A stretch of 14,947 nucleotides of DNA from Fontibacterium sp038145245 (GTDB lineage: Bacteria > Pseudomonadota > Alphaproteobacteria > Pelagibacterales > Pelagibacteraceae). Positions 6,928 to 13,996 of this stretch are shown here, in pieces. Under the pieces are notes generated by a model. It was given only the letters and a program-made list of their open reading frames with translations, was not told where the DNA came from and made no database searches. Location of the stretch: contig JAYQPI010000018.1 of the NCBI GenBank assembly GCA_038145245.1, forward strand, positions 1 to 14,947. Reading direction: 5' to 3'. Every line of letters begins with the position of its first letter. Position 1 is the stretch's first letter. Both the position numbers and the translations under genes were made by a program.

Positions 6928-9233
6928 TGACTAAAAAAAATAAAATTTTTTTAATTATTTTTGGAGTCTTTTTAGCAGTTTTTATTTTTTTATTGTTTGG
7001 AATTCAAACATCTAGATTTAATGAGATTATTCAAAAAAAATTCAATGACCAATACAAAAAAGTTAAATTAGAATTTAAAGATATAAAAGTAAATTTAGAC
7101 ATAAAAGATTTTGCATTTAAATTTAGTCTTAATGAACCAAAACTTTACCATAAAGGAGATCTTACCAATATTTACCAAACTAATTTTGGTATTAGTTTGT
7201 TTTCAGCAATTAAAGGTAATTACATTCCCAAATTTGTAGAGATAAAATTTTCAGAAAATTCATTTGAAAAAAGTATCAATCTAATTCGAGATGTATTTTT
7301 AGAAGACAATCAAAAAGGCTATCTAGACAATAAAGTTAAAAAAGGTTTCATAAAAGGTGACTTAAAAATATACACTGACGACATCATAAAAGTTGAGTTT
7401 TCAGGAAGTGTTAAAGACACTACTTTTATAGTTACAAATGAATTACCTGAATTTCAGAATATTAATGCAGATATTGAATTAAAAAATAATGAATTGAACA
7501 TTAATATAATATCTGGATCTACAGTAGGTTTAAATTTTGACAAATCTAAAATTTTTATTAATGAATTATCAGATAGTTATAAAGCTACCTTAGATTTAAA
7601 TTTAGCAGGAAAATTTAATTCATTAAAAGAATTCAAAAATTTAAAAATACCAGCCCTAGAAGATATTACTAAAAATATAGAAAAATTATCATTTGCAACT
7701 ACTGCTAATAATAAAATTGAAGTTCAATTTGATAAAAAAGGAAATCTTCTGAATACCTCTGTCAAAGGAAAAGCTGACATTACAAATTTTGAATTAGATT
7801 TACTCCAAAGCACGTATCCTAATGTTTTAGATGAAAAAAACAGAAAGTTTAAAAATGGAAAATTTAAAGTTGAATTTGATAAAAATAATGTTTTTGCCAA
7901 TGGAACAATTTTTAATCAAAACGATATATTAGATTTTAAAATAAATTCAGACCTGAATAAAAAAATATCAAAAATTAATATTATATCAGATATTAATTTT
8001 ATAAATTGGCAAAAAGTATTTAAGCCTGAATACATAAAAGGCTCTTCAAAACTATATATTCAATTAAATACTAATAAAGACCAATATTATTTCGATACAC
8101 GAATCGATATTAAAAAAAGTTTAATTAATTTTTCTCCAATTAATTTTAATAAATTATTAAACGATGATGGCCAAATTCTTTTAAAAGGTGAAGTTAAAAA
8201 TAATCTTACTGTATTAGAAAAAGTCACGCTTAATGCTGATAAAAATAATATTGAATTATTTGATTTAAATTTTGACGAAAATTTTGCAATAACTTCTTTT
8301 AATAGTATTAAATTTAATACTGAAAAAAATAATTTTAAAATAACCTCTTCTAAAAAAAGTAATATTAATCATATAGAAATTACCGGTAAGAAATTAGATG
8401 CAAAATATATTATTGATAGTCTTACAAGTTCGAAACCATCAACAACTATTTCTAAAAAATTTAATGGAACTATTTATGCTAATTTAGATACTGTAGATAC
8501 AGGAACAAATGATGATATTCGAGATTTTAATTTATCTGGGACAATTTTAAAAGGTCAGTTTACTAAATTAGATGCTAATGGCTTTTTTTCTAATAAAGAA
8601 AAAATTAGCATTAAGATTAATAAAAACAAAAACGGCAATATAACAACTTATATGCTCTCTGATCGGGCAAGACCATTTATTGCAGGATTTAGTTTTATAA
8701 AAGGATTTGAAAGAGGAAAATTAGAATTCAGTTCAGAAGATTTAAGCGCAACTTCATCTAAGGGAAAAATTATTATTACTGATTTCAAAATAAAAGAAAT
8801 TCCAGTACTTGCGCAAATATTGTCTCTTGCTTCTATCACAGGAATTTTAGATACCTTAAAAGGAGATGGAATAAGGTTTGATAATACTGTTATTGTTTAT
8901 GAAAATGATGATAAATTTTTTACCTTTAAAGATTTTTATGGAACAGGACCTTCTCTTGGTTTTATCGTAGAAGGTAGAATTAATAACGCTGATAATTTTG
9001 TAAGTTTGGATGGCAATCTAATTCCGGCCTATGAAATAAATCGTCTTTTATCAAATATTCCAATATTAGGGCAGATTTTAACAGGTAAAAGTGGGGATGG
9101 AGTTTTTGGTGTAAAATTTAAAATTAAAGGCAAAGACAATAATTTTGAAACAACTATTAATCCAGTTAGGACATTAACGCCAAGATTTATACAAAGATTT
9201 TTAGAGTTATTTAAAACGACTAATACTAAATAG
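6927..9233 (+). CDS. AsmA/YhdP-like envelope protein (AsmA C-terminal-type domain)
   Basis: This 768-residue protein has one hydrophobic segment near its N-terminus (about 5-26, IFLIIFGVFLAVFIFLLFG), which should anchor it in the inner membrane with the rest in the periplasm. The body is rich in beta strands and in Asn, Lys and Ile. The C-terminal part (about 540-760) resembles the AsmA-like C-terminal region of YhdP-type proteins: FYGTGPSLGFIVEGRIN, then GNLIPAYEINRLLSNIPILG, GDGVFGVKFKIKG and NPVRTLTPRFIQRF. AsmA/TamB/YhdP proteins are thought to bridge the envelope and carry phospholipid to the outer membrane; that role here is inferred from family. It is coupled to prfB by a TAATG overlap and a good Shine-Dalgarno sequence. 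Its last 8 bases overlap the convergent tyrS gene. Superfamily is fairly sure, subfamily less so. Confidence 0.8.
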   Translation: MTKKNKIFLIIFGVFLAVFIFLLFGIQTSRFNEIIQKKFNDQYKKVKLEFKDIKVNLDIKDFAFKFSLNEPKLYHKGDLTNIYQTNFGISLFSAIKGNYIPKFVEIKFSENSFEKSINLIRDVFLEDNQKGYLDNKVKKGFIKGDLKIYTDDIIKVEFSGSVKDTTFIVTNELPEFQNINADIELKNNELNINIISGSTVGLNFDKSKIFINELSDSYKATLDLNLAGKFNSLKEFKNLKIPALEDITKNIEKLSFATTANNKIEVQFDKKGNLLNTSVKGKADITNFELDLLQSTYPNVLDEKNRKFKNGKFKVEFDKNNVFANGTIFNQNDILDFKINSDLNKKISKINIISDINFINWQKVFKPEYIKGSSKLYIQLNTNKDQYYFDTRIDIKKSLINFSPINFNKLLNDDGQILLKGEVKNNLTVLEKVTLNADKNNIELFDLNFDENFAITSFNSIKFNTEKNNFKITSSKKSNINHIEITGKKLDAKYIIDSLTSSKPSTTISKKFNGTIYANLDTVDTGTNDDIRDFNLSGTILKGQFTKLDANGFFSNKEKISIKINKNKNGNITTYMLSDRARPFIAGFSFIKGFERGKLEFSSEDLSATSSKGKIIITDFKIKEIPVLAQILSLASITGILDTLKGDGIRFDNTVIVYENDDKFFTFKDFYGTGPSLGFIVEGRINNADNFVSLDGNLIPAYEINRLLSNIPILGQILTGKSGDGVFGVKFKIKGKDNNFETTINPVRTLTPRFIQRFLELFKTTNTK

Positions 9234-10467
9234 CCTCTATTAAAACGTGTTGTTTTTTTCCAAATGAAATTTTAATAAATTTTTCACCATTAAAATCATC
9301 TTTAGTAACAATTTTTTTTTCATCTATTACAATTTCATTATTAATTCGATAGCCTTTATTAGCAACATTTCTTCTAAATTCACTATTAGATTTTGCAAAG
9401 TTAATCTTAATGATTAATTCATTAAACGAAATACCATTATTTAAATCTGTTTTTTTAACTTCAATTTTTGGAAGATCATTACCAAAGGATTTATCTTCAA
9501 AAGTCTTTTTAGAAGTTGTTTCAGCGTTTGAAGAGGCTTTAACTCCGTGAAGAATTTTTGTTGCTTCATTTGCAAGAATAACTTTAAAATCATTAATATT
9601 TTTTGATTTATTATTTTCGAAATTTGAAATCTCATTTAATGGAAGTTCTGTAAATAATCTTAGATATTTAAATACATCAGCATCATTTACATTTCTCCAA
9701 AACTGCCAGTATTCATAAGGTGAAGTTTGTTTTTCATCTAACCAAACAGCTCCTTTTTCTGTTTTACCCATTTTAGCTCCAGAACTTGTTGTAATCAGTG
9801 GTGTTGTTAAACCATAAGATTCTTTTCCTTTAACTCTTCTTATCAATTCAATTCCGTTAATTATATTTCCCCATTGGTCAGATCCGCCAATTTGAAGAAT
9901 ACAGTCATTTTTATTATTAAGTTCTAGAAAATCATATGCCTGCAAAATCATATAATTAAATTCTAAAAAGCTTAATGATTGTTCTCTATCAAGTCGAAGT
10001 TTAACGCTATCGAAAGTTAACATTTTATTAATAGTAAAATGTTTTCCATATTCTCTTAAAAAATTAATATAATTAATTTTAGTTAACCATTTTTCATTAT
10101 TTAAAAAAATAAATTTATTAGAACCTTTACTGCTTAAAAATTTATTAAAAACTTTTTTTATACCAGAAGTATTTTTTTTAATTTCAGCGCTTGTTAGAAT
10201 TTTTCTACTTTCTTCTTTACCAGATGGATCACCAACCATTGTTGTTCCTCCGCCTAATAAAACGATTGGAGTGTGACCAAACTGTTGAAACAATCTAAGA
10301 CACATGATTTGCACAAGACTACCAACATGCAGACTAGGCGCAGTGCAATCAAAACCAATATAAAGTTTAATTTTTTTATTATCTAAGAGTTTATTTAGAT
10401 TGTCTAAATCTGTGCACTGATTAAAGTATCCACGTTCTTGAAAGGTTTTGATAAGATTCTGATTCAT
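9226..10467 (-). CDS. tyrS: Tyrosyl-tRNA synthetase
   Basis: TyrRS charges tRNA-Tyr with tyrosine in the cytoplasm. The 413-residue protein is a class I synthetase of the E. coli TyrS type. The Rossmann fold starts with LYIGFDCTAPSLHVGSL; HVGS at 47-50 is the HIGH motif. GGGTTMVGDPSG follows at 72-83. The tyrosine-site and connecting region includes LQAYDF (175-180) and GGSDQWGNI (194-202). KMGKT at 232-236 is the KMSKS-loop equivalent. The C-terminal 65 or so residues look like the S4-type RNA-binding domain that contacts the tRNA. It is divergent from anmK across 49 bases and overlaps the tail of the AsmA-like gene by 8 bases. No Shine-Dalgarno sequence precedes the ATG. Nothing essential is missing. 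Confidence 0.97.
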   Translation of the reverse strand: MNQNLIKTFQERGYFNQCTDLDNLNKLLDNKKIKLYIGFDCTAPSLHVGSLVQIMCLRLFQQFGHTPIVLLGGGTTMVGDPSGKEESRKILTSAEIKKNTSGIKKVFNKFLSSKGSNKFIFLNNEKWLTKINYINFLREYGKHFTINKMLTFDSVKLRLDREQSLSFLEFNYMILQAYDFLELNNKNDCILQIGGSDQWGNIINGIELIRRVKGKESYGLTTPLITTSSGAKMGKTEKGAVWLDEKQTSPYEYWQFWRNVNDADVFKYLRLFTELPLNEISNFENNKSKNINDFKVILANEATKILHGVKASSNAETTSKKTFEDKSFGNDLPKIEVKKTDLNNGISFNELIIKINFAKSNSEFRRNVANKGYRINNEIVIDEKKIVTKDDFNGEKFIKISFGKKQHVLIEAI

Positions 10468-10480
10468 CCAATAAGATAGT

Positions 10481-10486
10481 ATTATA
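10481..10486 (-). promoter_or_regulatory. Probable -10 box of tyrS
   Basis: On the minus strand these bases read TATAAT, preceded directly by TG. Transcription would start about 7 bases before the tyrS ATG at 10467, giving a nearly leaderless mRNA. No clear -35 is visible at 16-18 bases. The 49-base spacer (10468-10516) must also serve anmK, for which I see no clear promoter. Confidence 0.4.
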
Positions 10487-10516
10487 CAAAATTAAATAAT
10501 ATTAAATCTATATAAA

Positions 10517-11611
10517 ATGAATAAATACATTTCTTTAGGAACCATGAGTGGCACTTCCATGGATGGAATTGATCTTTCCATTATAAATTCTGATGGAGAA
10601 AGCGACATCTCAGTTATCGATAATTTTTTTTATGAATACAATTCAGATATTAAAAAAGAATTAGTAAATATTAGAAAAGAAGTTTTACAAAAAGATGATC
10701 TAATAACAAAAAAACTAATTATTAACGATTTATCAAGAAAATTAACCTTACTGCACGTAGAAGCTATTAAAGAATTTTTAAAAAAAAACTCTGCAATTAA
10801 ATTAGATTTAGTTGGATTTCATGGTCATACCTTAATTCATAAACCTGAGCAGGGTTTTACATATCAATTAGGTAATCCAGAATTGATGGTGCAGTTGTTA
10901 AAAACTAAAGTTGTCTTTAATTTTAGAGATAATGATATCCTTAATAAAGGACAAGGAGCGCCTTTGGTTACACTTTATCACGGACAAATTTTAAAAAACT
11001 TAAACCTAACAAATAATGGCGTGATTATTAATATTGGAGGTATTGCTAACGGTAGCTATTTTGAGAATTCTGTAATTCATTCTAATGATATTGGTCCTGG
11101 TAATTGTTTGATAGATCAATGGATCAGATTAAACTCAAAAGATAAAGAATTTGATACAGAAGGTAGTATTTCAGCAAAAGGAGAAGTAAATTTTTTAATC
11201 CAAGAAGATTTTTTAAATCATTATAACTATCATGATAAAAAAAAATCATTAGATATTACAGATTTTAATATTGCACAATTTAGAGGACTAAAATTAGAAG
11301 ATGGAGCTGCAACACTTGTAAGTATAACTGCAAATTTAATAGCTAATTTTGTAAAAAGTATTAAAGAAAAAAAAGATAAAATTATATTAGCTGGTGGAGG
11401 TAGAAAGAATAAAACGTTAATTAGATTTATATCAAAAATTTTAAATATTAAAATTGAGACTATAGATCAATACAAATATGCTGGAGATTTTATTGAATCG
11501 CAAGCCTTTGCTTATCTTGCAATAAGAAGTTTAGAGAATAAATATTTATCACTTCCAACAACAACTGGTGTCAGTAAAGCTGTTACAGGCGGGATAATTT
11601 ATTCTAATTAA
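10517..11611 (+). CDS. anmK: Anhydro-N-acetylmuramic acid kinase
   Basis: AnmK opens and phosphorylates 1,6-anhydro-N-acetylmuramic acid from cell-wall turnover, giving MurNAc-6-phosphate for recycling. The 364-residue length is normal. The ATP-binding N-terminus is GTMSGTSMDGID (8-19). Further signatures are GFHGHTLIHKP (100-110), YQLGNPELM (116-124), FNFRDNDILNKGQGAPLV (134-151), INIGGIAN (171-178), DIGPGN with the likely catalytic Asp191, and AGGGRKN (292-298). The C-terminus ends LPTTTGVSKAVTGGIIY. It is divergent from tyrS, a pairing seen in many alphaproteobacteria, and its stop overlaps the convergent hydrolase gene by 4 bases. No other recycling genes (murQ, ampG, nagZ) are nearby. 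There is no Shine-Dalgarno sequence before the ATG. Confidence 0.96.
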   Translation: MNKYISLGTMSGTSMDGIDLSIINSDGESDISVIDNFFYEYNSDIKKELVNIRKEVLQKDDLITKKLIINDLSRKLTLLHVEAIKEFLKKNSAIKLDLVGFHGHTLIHKPEQGFTYQLGNPELMVQLLKTKVVFNFRDNDILNKGQGAPLVTLYHGQILKNLNLTNNGVIINIGGIANGSYFENSVIHSNDIGPGNCLIDQWIRLNSKDKEFDTEGSISAKGEVNFLIQEDFLNHYNYHDKKKSLDITDFNIAQFRGLKLEDGAATLVSITANLIANFVKSIKEKKDKIILAGGGRKNKTLIRFISKILNIKIETIDQYKYAGDFIESQAFAYLAIRSLENKYLSLPTTTGVSKAVTGGIIYSN

Positions 11612-12264
11612 AATCTAGATTCTTTTTTGATATATTTTTCTATAGCGCCATTAAATTCTTTATCTTTGCCAGCAAAGAAATGATTAGCGCCTTCAATTTT
11701 TACAAAATCTACACTGATACTTTTTTGATTTTTAAGTTTTGTTTCTAAAGTTTTTGTTGAGTCAGTTGGCACTAGTTGATCATTAGATGCATATAAAACC
11801 ATTCCAGATGAAGGACAGGGTGCTAAAAAATTAAAATCATAAATATTTGGTTGAGGACAAATTGCTATAAATCTATAAATTTCTGGTCTGCGCATTAATA
11901 ATTGCATACAAATTAATGAGCCGAATGAAAAACCTACAATCCAACTTTCATTTGTATTAGGATTTTGTCTTTGTATCCAATCTAAAACTGCAGCTGCATC
12001 TGATAATTCTCCCTGACCATTATCAAATTTACCTTCACTTTTACCAACGCCTCTGAAATTGAATCGACATACTGAAAACCCATTTTTAAGGAATACGTGA
12101 AACGCATTGTAGACGACTTTATTATTCATGGTACCACCATATTCTGGATGAGGGTGAAGAATTAAAACAGTTGGTGCAGTTGAACTTTTTCCTTGAACGT
12201 ATTTAGCTTCTAACTTTCCGTCTGGTCCATTAATAAAAGTTCCTGCTGGATTAACGATGCTCAT
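11608..12264 (-). CDS. Alpha/beta hydrolase (COG2945-like), substrate unknown
   Basis: This 218-residue cytoplasmic protein has an alpha/beta hydrolase fold. HPHPEYGGTMNNKVV (37-51) is the oxyanion-side segment typical of this small family. FRGVGKSEG (70-78) follows, then the nucleophile elbow GFSFGS with Ser113. The likely triad is completed by Asp162 in SNDQLVP and His195 in GANHFF. All three are present, so it should be an active esterase or related hydrolase; the substrate cannot be read from sequence. There is no signal peptide. It is divergent from iscR across 131 bases, and similar hydrolases often sit next to the iscR-suf region in alphaproteobacteria, as I recall. Whether that reflects shared function is unknown. 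The 3' end overlaps anmK by 4 bases. There is no Shine-Dalgarno sequence before the ATG. Confidence 0.88.
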   Translation of the reverse strand: MSIVNPAGTFINGPDGKLEAKYVQGKSSTAPTVLILHPHPEYGGTMNNKVVYNAFHVFLKNGFSVCRFNFRGVGKSEGKFDNGQGELSDAAAVLDWIQRQNPNTNESWIVGFSFGSLICMQLLMRRPEIYRFIAICPQPNIYDFNFLAPCPSSGMVLYASNDQLVPTDSTKTLETKLKNQKSISVDFVKIEGANHFFAGKDKEFNGAIEKYIKKESRF

Positions 12265-12336
12265 TAAATTTTGATGAATTATTTTTTAATAGGTCGCTCT
12301 TATATCATAAAAGTAATTGAGTTTTGGTTTTTTTTT

Positions 12337-12361
12337 AAAGTTGACTAAATTAGTAGGAATA
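12337..12361 (+). promoter_or_regulatory. Putative IscR operator (type 1-like) on the iscR promoter
   Basis: The core ACTAAATTAGT (12344-12354) is a perfect palindrome, centred at 12349. Its setting GTTGACTAAATTAGTAGGA resembles the GACT...AGT arrangement of type 1 IscR sites bound by the [2Fe-2S] form of IscR. It covers the -35 box of the iscR promoter, so binding should repress the operon when Fe-S clusters are plentiful. The right outer arm matches the consensus less well. Confidence 0.5.
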
Positions 12362-12369
12362 GTTAAATT
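12341..12369 (+). promoter_or_regulatory. Promoter of the iscR-iscS-sufB operon
   Basis: TTGACT (12341-12346) and TAAATT (12364-12369) are separated by 17 bases, the best -35/-10 pair in this spacer. The start would be near 12376, 20 bases before the iscR ATG. A second TATAAT at 12385-12390 is too close to the ATG for a normal leader and has no -35. The other part of the 131-base spacer (12265-12340) should hold the hydrolase promoter, which I cannot pin down. Confidence 0.55.
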
Positions 12370-12395
12370 TATGTTAAATAATTCTATAATTTACA

Positions 12396-12863
12396 ATGAA
12401 ATTAACAGCAAAAGGTAGATACGCTGTAATGGCGATGGCAGATCTTGCTACTTTTAATAAGCAGGAAAAACCAGTTAGTCTAAATGATATCTCTATAAGA
12501 CAAGGTATTTCTCTTTCATTTTTAGAGCAATTATTTTTAAAATTAAAAAAAAAAGATTTAGTTATCAGCGTTAGAGGAAATTTAGGCGGTTATAAACTTT
12601 CTAAAGACCCAAATAAAATTCAACTTTCCTTAATTATTGAAGCAGTAAATGAAGATATAAAGACAACAAAGTGCAAATTAAAATCTAAAAAAGGTTGTAC
12701 TGGCAAAACGACTAAATGTGTTACTCATAATCTTTGGGATGGTTTATCCAGACATATTAATAATTATTTTACATCAGTTACCTTATCAGATGTCTTAGAA
12801 AATAAAATTCCAAGAAATATTCCATTTGACAGTTCATTACATTCGCAGGGAATGAGTAGATGA
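12396..12863 (+). CDS. iscR: Rrf2-family Fe-S cluster regulator IscR
   Basis: IscR senses Fe-S supply through its own [2Fe-2S] cluster and controls cluster assembly genes. The 155-residue protein starts MKLTAKGRYAVMAMADLA, the classical IscR/Rrf2 N-terminus. A winged helix-turn-helix follows (about 28-70), with ISLSFLEQLFLKLKKKDLV and VRGNLGGYKLS. Cluster ligands are Cys93, Cys101, Cys108 and His111. Their spacing (7, 6 and 2 residues between) is wider than the 5, 5 and 2 of E. coli IscR, but the CxxH end is kept. The gene heads the operon, has a likely IscR site over its -35, and overlaps the next gene by 4 bases (ATGA). It ends with TGA, which confirms that TGA is a stop here. No Shine-Dalgarno sequence precedes the ATG. 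Confidence 0.95.
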   Translation: MKLTAKGRYAVMAMADLATFNKQEKPVSLNDISIRQGISLSFLEQLFLKLKKKDLVISVRGNLGGYKLSKDPNKIQLSLIIEAVNEDIKTTKCKLKSKKGCTGKTTKCVTHNLWDGLSRHINNYFTSVTLSDVLENKIPRNIPFDSSLHSQGMSR

Positions 12864-13996
12864 TTTATCTTGATTATAATGCAACAGCACCATTACATAA
12901 AAATGTAATAAAAAAATTCCAAAGTTTAAAATTTGAAGATTTTGGAAATCCATCATCAGTTCATAAAATTGGAAGAAATTCAAAAAAAATTATCGAAGAA
13001 GTTAGAAGAAATATTTTATCTACTCTAAAAGCTAAAAAGTTTGATCTTATTTTTACAAGCGGTGCAACTGAATCTAATAATTTAGCTATTAACGGCTTTA
13101 TTAAAAAAAATAATATTAAAACTATTTATTCACTTAAAACTGAACATGCTTCAGTAATTGATGTTATCAAGAATTTAGATATTGAAAAAAAATTTTTTGA
13201 AACTAATCCTAACGGAACTGTTAATTTAAAAGAAATTGAAGAATCGCTTTCTAAAGAAGTAAATCCATTCTTAGTAAGCATTATGTTTGCCAATAATGAG
13301 TCTGGTGTTATTCATCCGATTTATGAAATATCTAAAATTGTTAAAAAATATAATGGAACTATCCATTGTGACGGCGTTCAAAGCCTTGGCAAAATAGAAA
13401 TAGATTTAGACAATCTTGATGTTGATTTATTTTCAATCTCTTCACATAAAATTGGAGGACCGACTGGAATAGGCGCTTTATTAATTAACTTAAGGAACAA
13501 TATTTCTCCTGAAATTATTGGTGGAGGCCAAGAAAAGAATTTAAGATCAGGCACTGAAAACTTTATAGGAATTGTTGGTTTTGGTGAAGTTATTAATGAA
13601 CTTAAAAATTTAACTAAAATTTGTAATTCTGAAATTAAAAATAATAGAGATTTATTAGAAATAAATTTAAAAAAATTATCTAATGAAATTAAAATTTTTG
13701 GTGAAGATGTAAATCGTTTAAGCAACACTTGCTATTTTGCTTATCCTTCAATGACAAGTGAAAACCAAGTAATTGCTCTTGATCAAAAAGGTATTTGCGT
13801 AAGCTCTGGTGCAGCTTGTTCTTCAGGAAAAGTTGAGCCTTCCCATGTTTTAAAATCAATGAAAGTCGATGAAAAGTATATTCACTCAGCCATTAGAGTA
13901 AGTTTGGGTTGGGATTCTACAAAAGAACAAATTGAAACCTTCTTTAATGTTTGGAAATCAGATTGTTTTAAAAATGGAGCTTTAAATGTCAGATAA
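12860..13996 (+). CDS. iscS: Cysteine desulfurase, group I (IscS/NifS type)
   Basis: This PLP enzyme takes sulfur from cysteine and passes it on as persulfide for Fe-S assembly. The 378-residue protein starts MIYLDYNATAPLH. Key residues are His96 (KTEHAS), Asp171 and Gln174 (HCDGVQS), the PLP-binding Lys197 (SSHKIGGPTG), and the sulfur-carrying Cys320 in SSGAACSSGKVEPSHVL. The long loop around this cysteine marks the group I (IscS/NifS) class rather than SufS. It is slightly shorter than E. coli IscS (404). The start overlaps iscR by 4 bases, and an AGGGA lies 8 bases upstream. The end overlaps sufB by 11 bases. An IscS-type enzyme ahead of sufB is a known alphaproteobacterial arrangement. 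Whether a SufE or SufS partner follows cannot be seen. Confidence 0.94.
   Translation: MIYLDYNATAPLHKNVIKKFQSLKFEDFGNPSSVHKIGRNSKKIIEEVRRNILSTLKAKKFDLIFTSGATESNNLAINGFIKKNNIKTIYSLKTEHASVIDVIKNLDIEKKFFETNPNGTVNLKEIEESLSKEVNPFLVSIMFANNESGVIHPIYEISKIVKKYNGTIHCDGVQSLGKIEIDLDNLDVDLFSISSHKIGGPTGIGALLINLRNNISPEIIGGGQEKNLRSGTENFIGIVGFGEVINELKNLTKICNSEIKNNRDLLEINLKKLSNEIKIFGEDVNRLSNTCYFAYPSMTSENQVIALDQKGICVSSGAACSSGKVEPSHVLKSMKVDEKYIHSAIRVSLGWDSTKEQIETFFNVWKSDCFKNGALNVR

Noticed and set aside
11600..11640. AATCTAGATT palindrome with a T run at the anmK/hydrolase junction as a terminator
   Set aside because: The palindrome has no loop, so it cannot make a proper hairpin. The T run alone is not evidence in DNA this AT-rich.
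12385..12390. TATAAT just before iscR as the main promoter
   Set aside because: It ends 5 bases before the ATG and has no -35 at the right distance. The TTGACT-17-TAAATT pair upstream is better.
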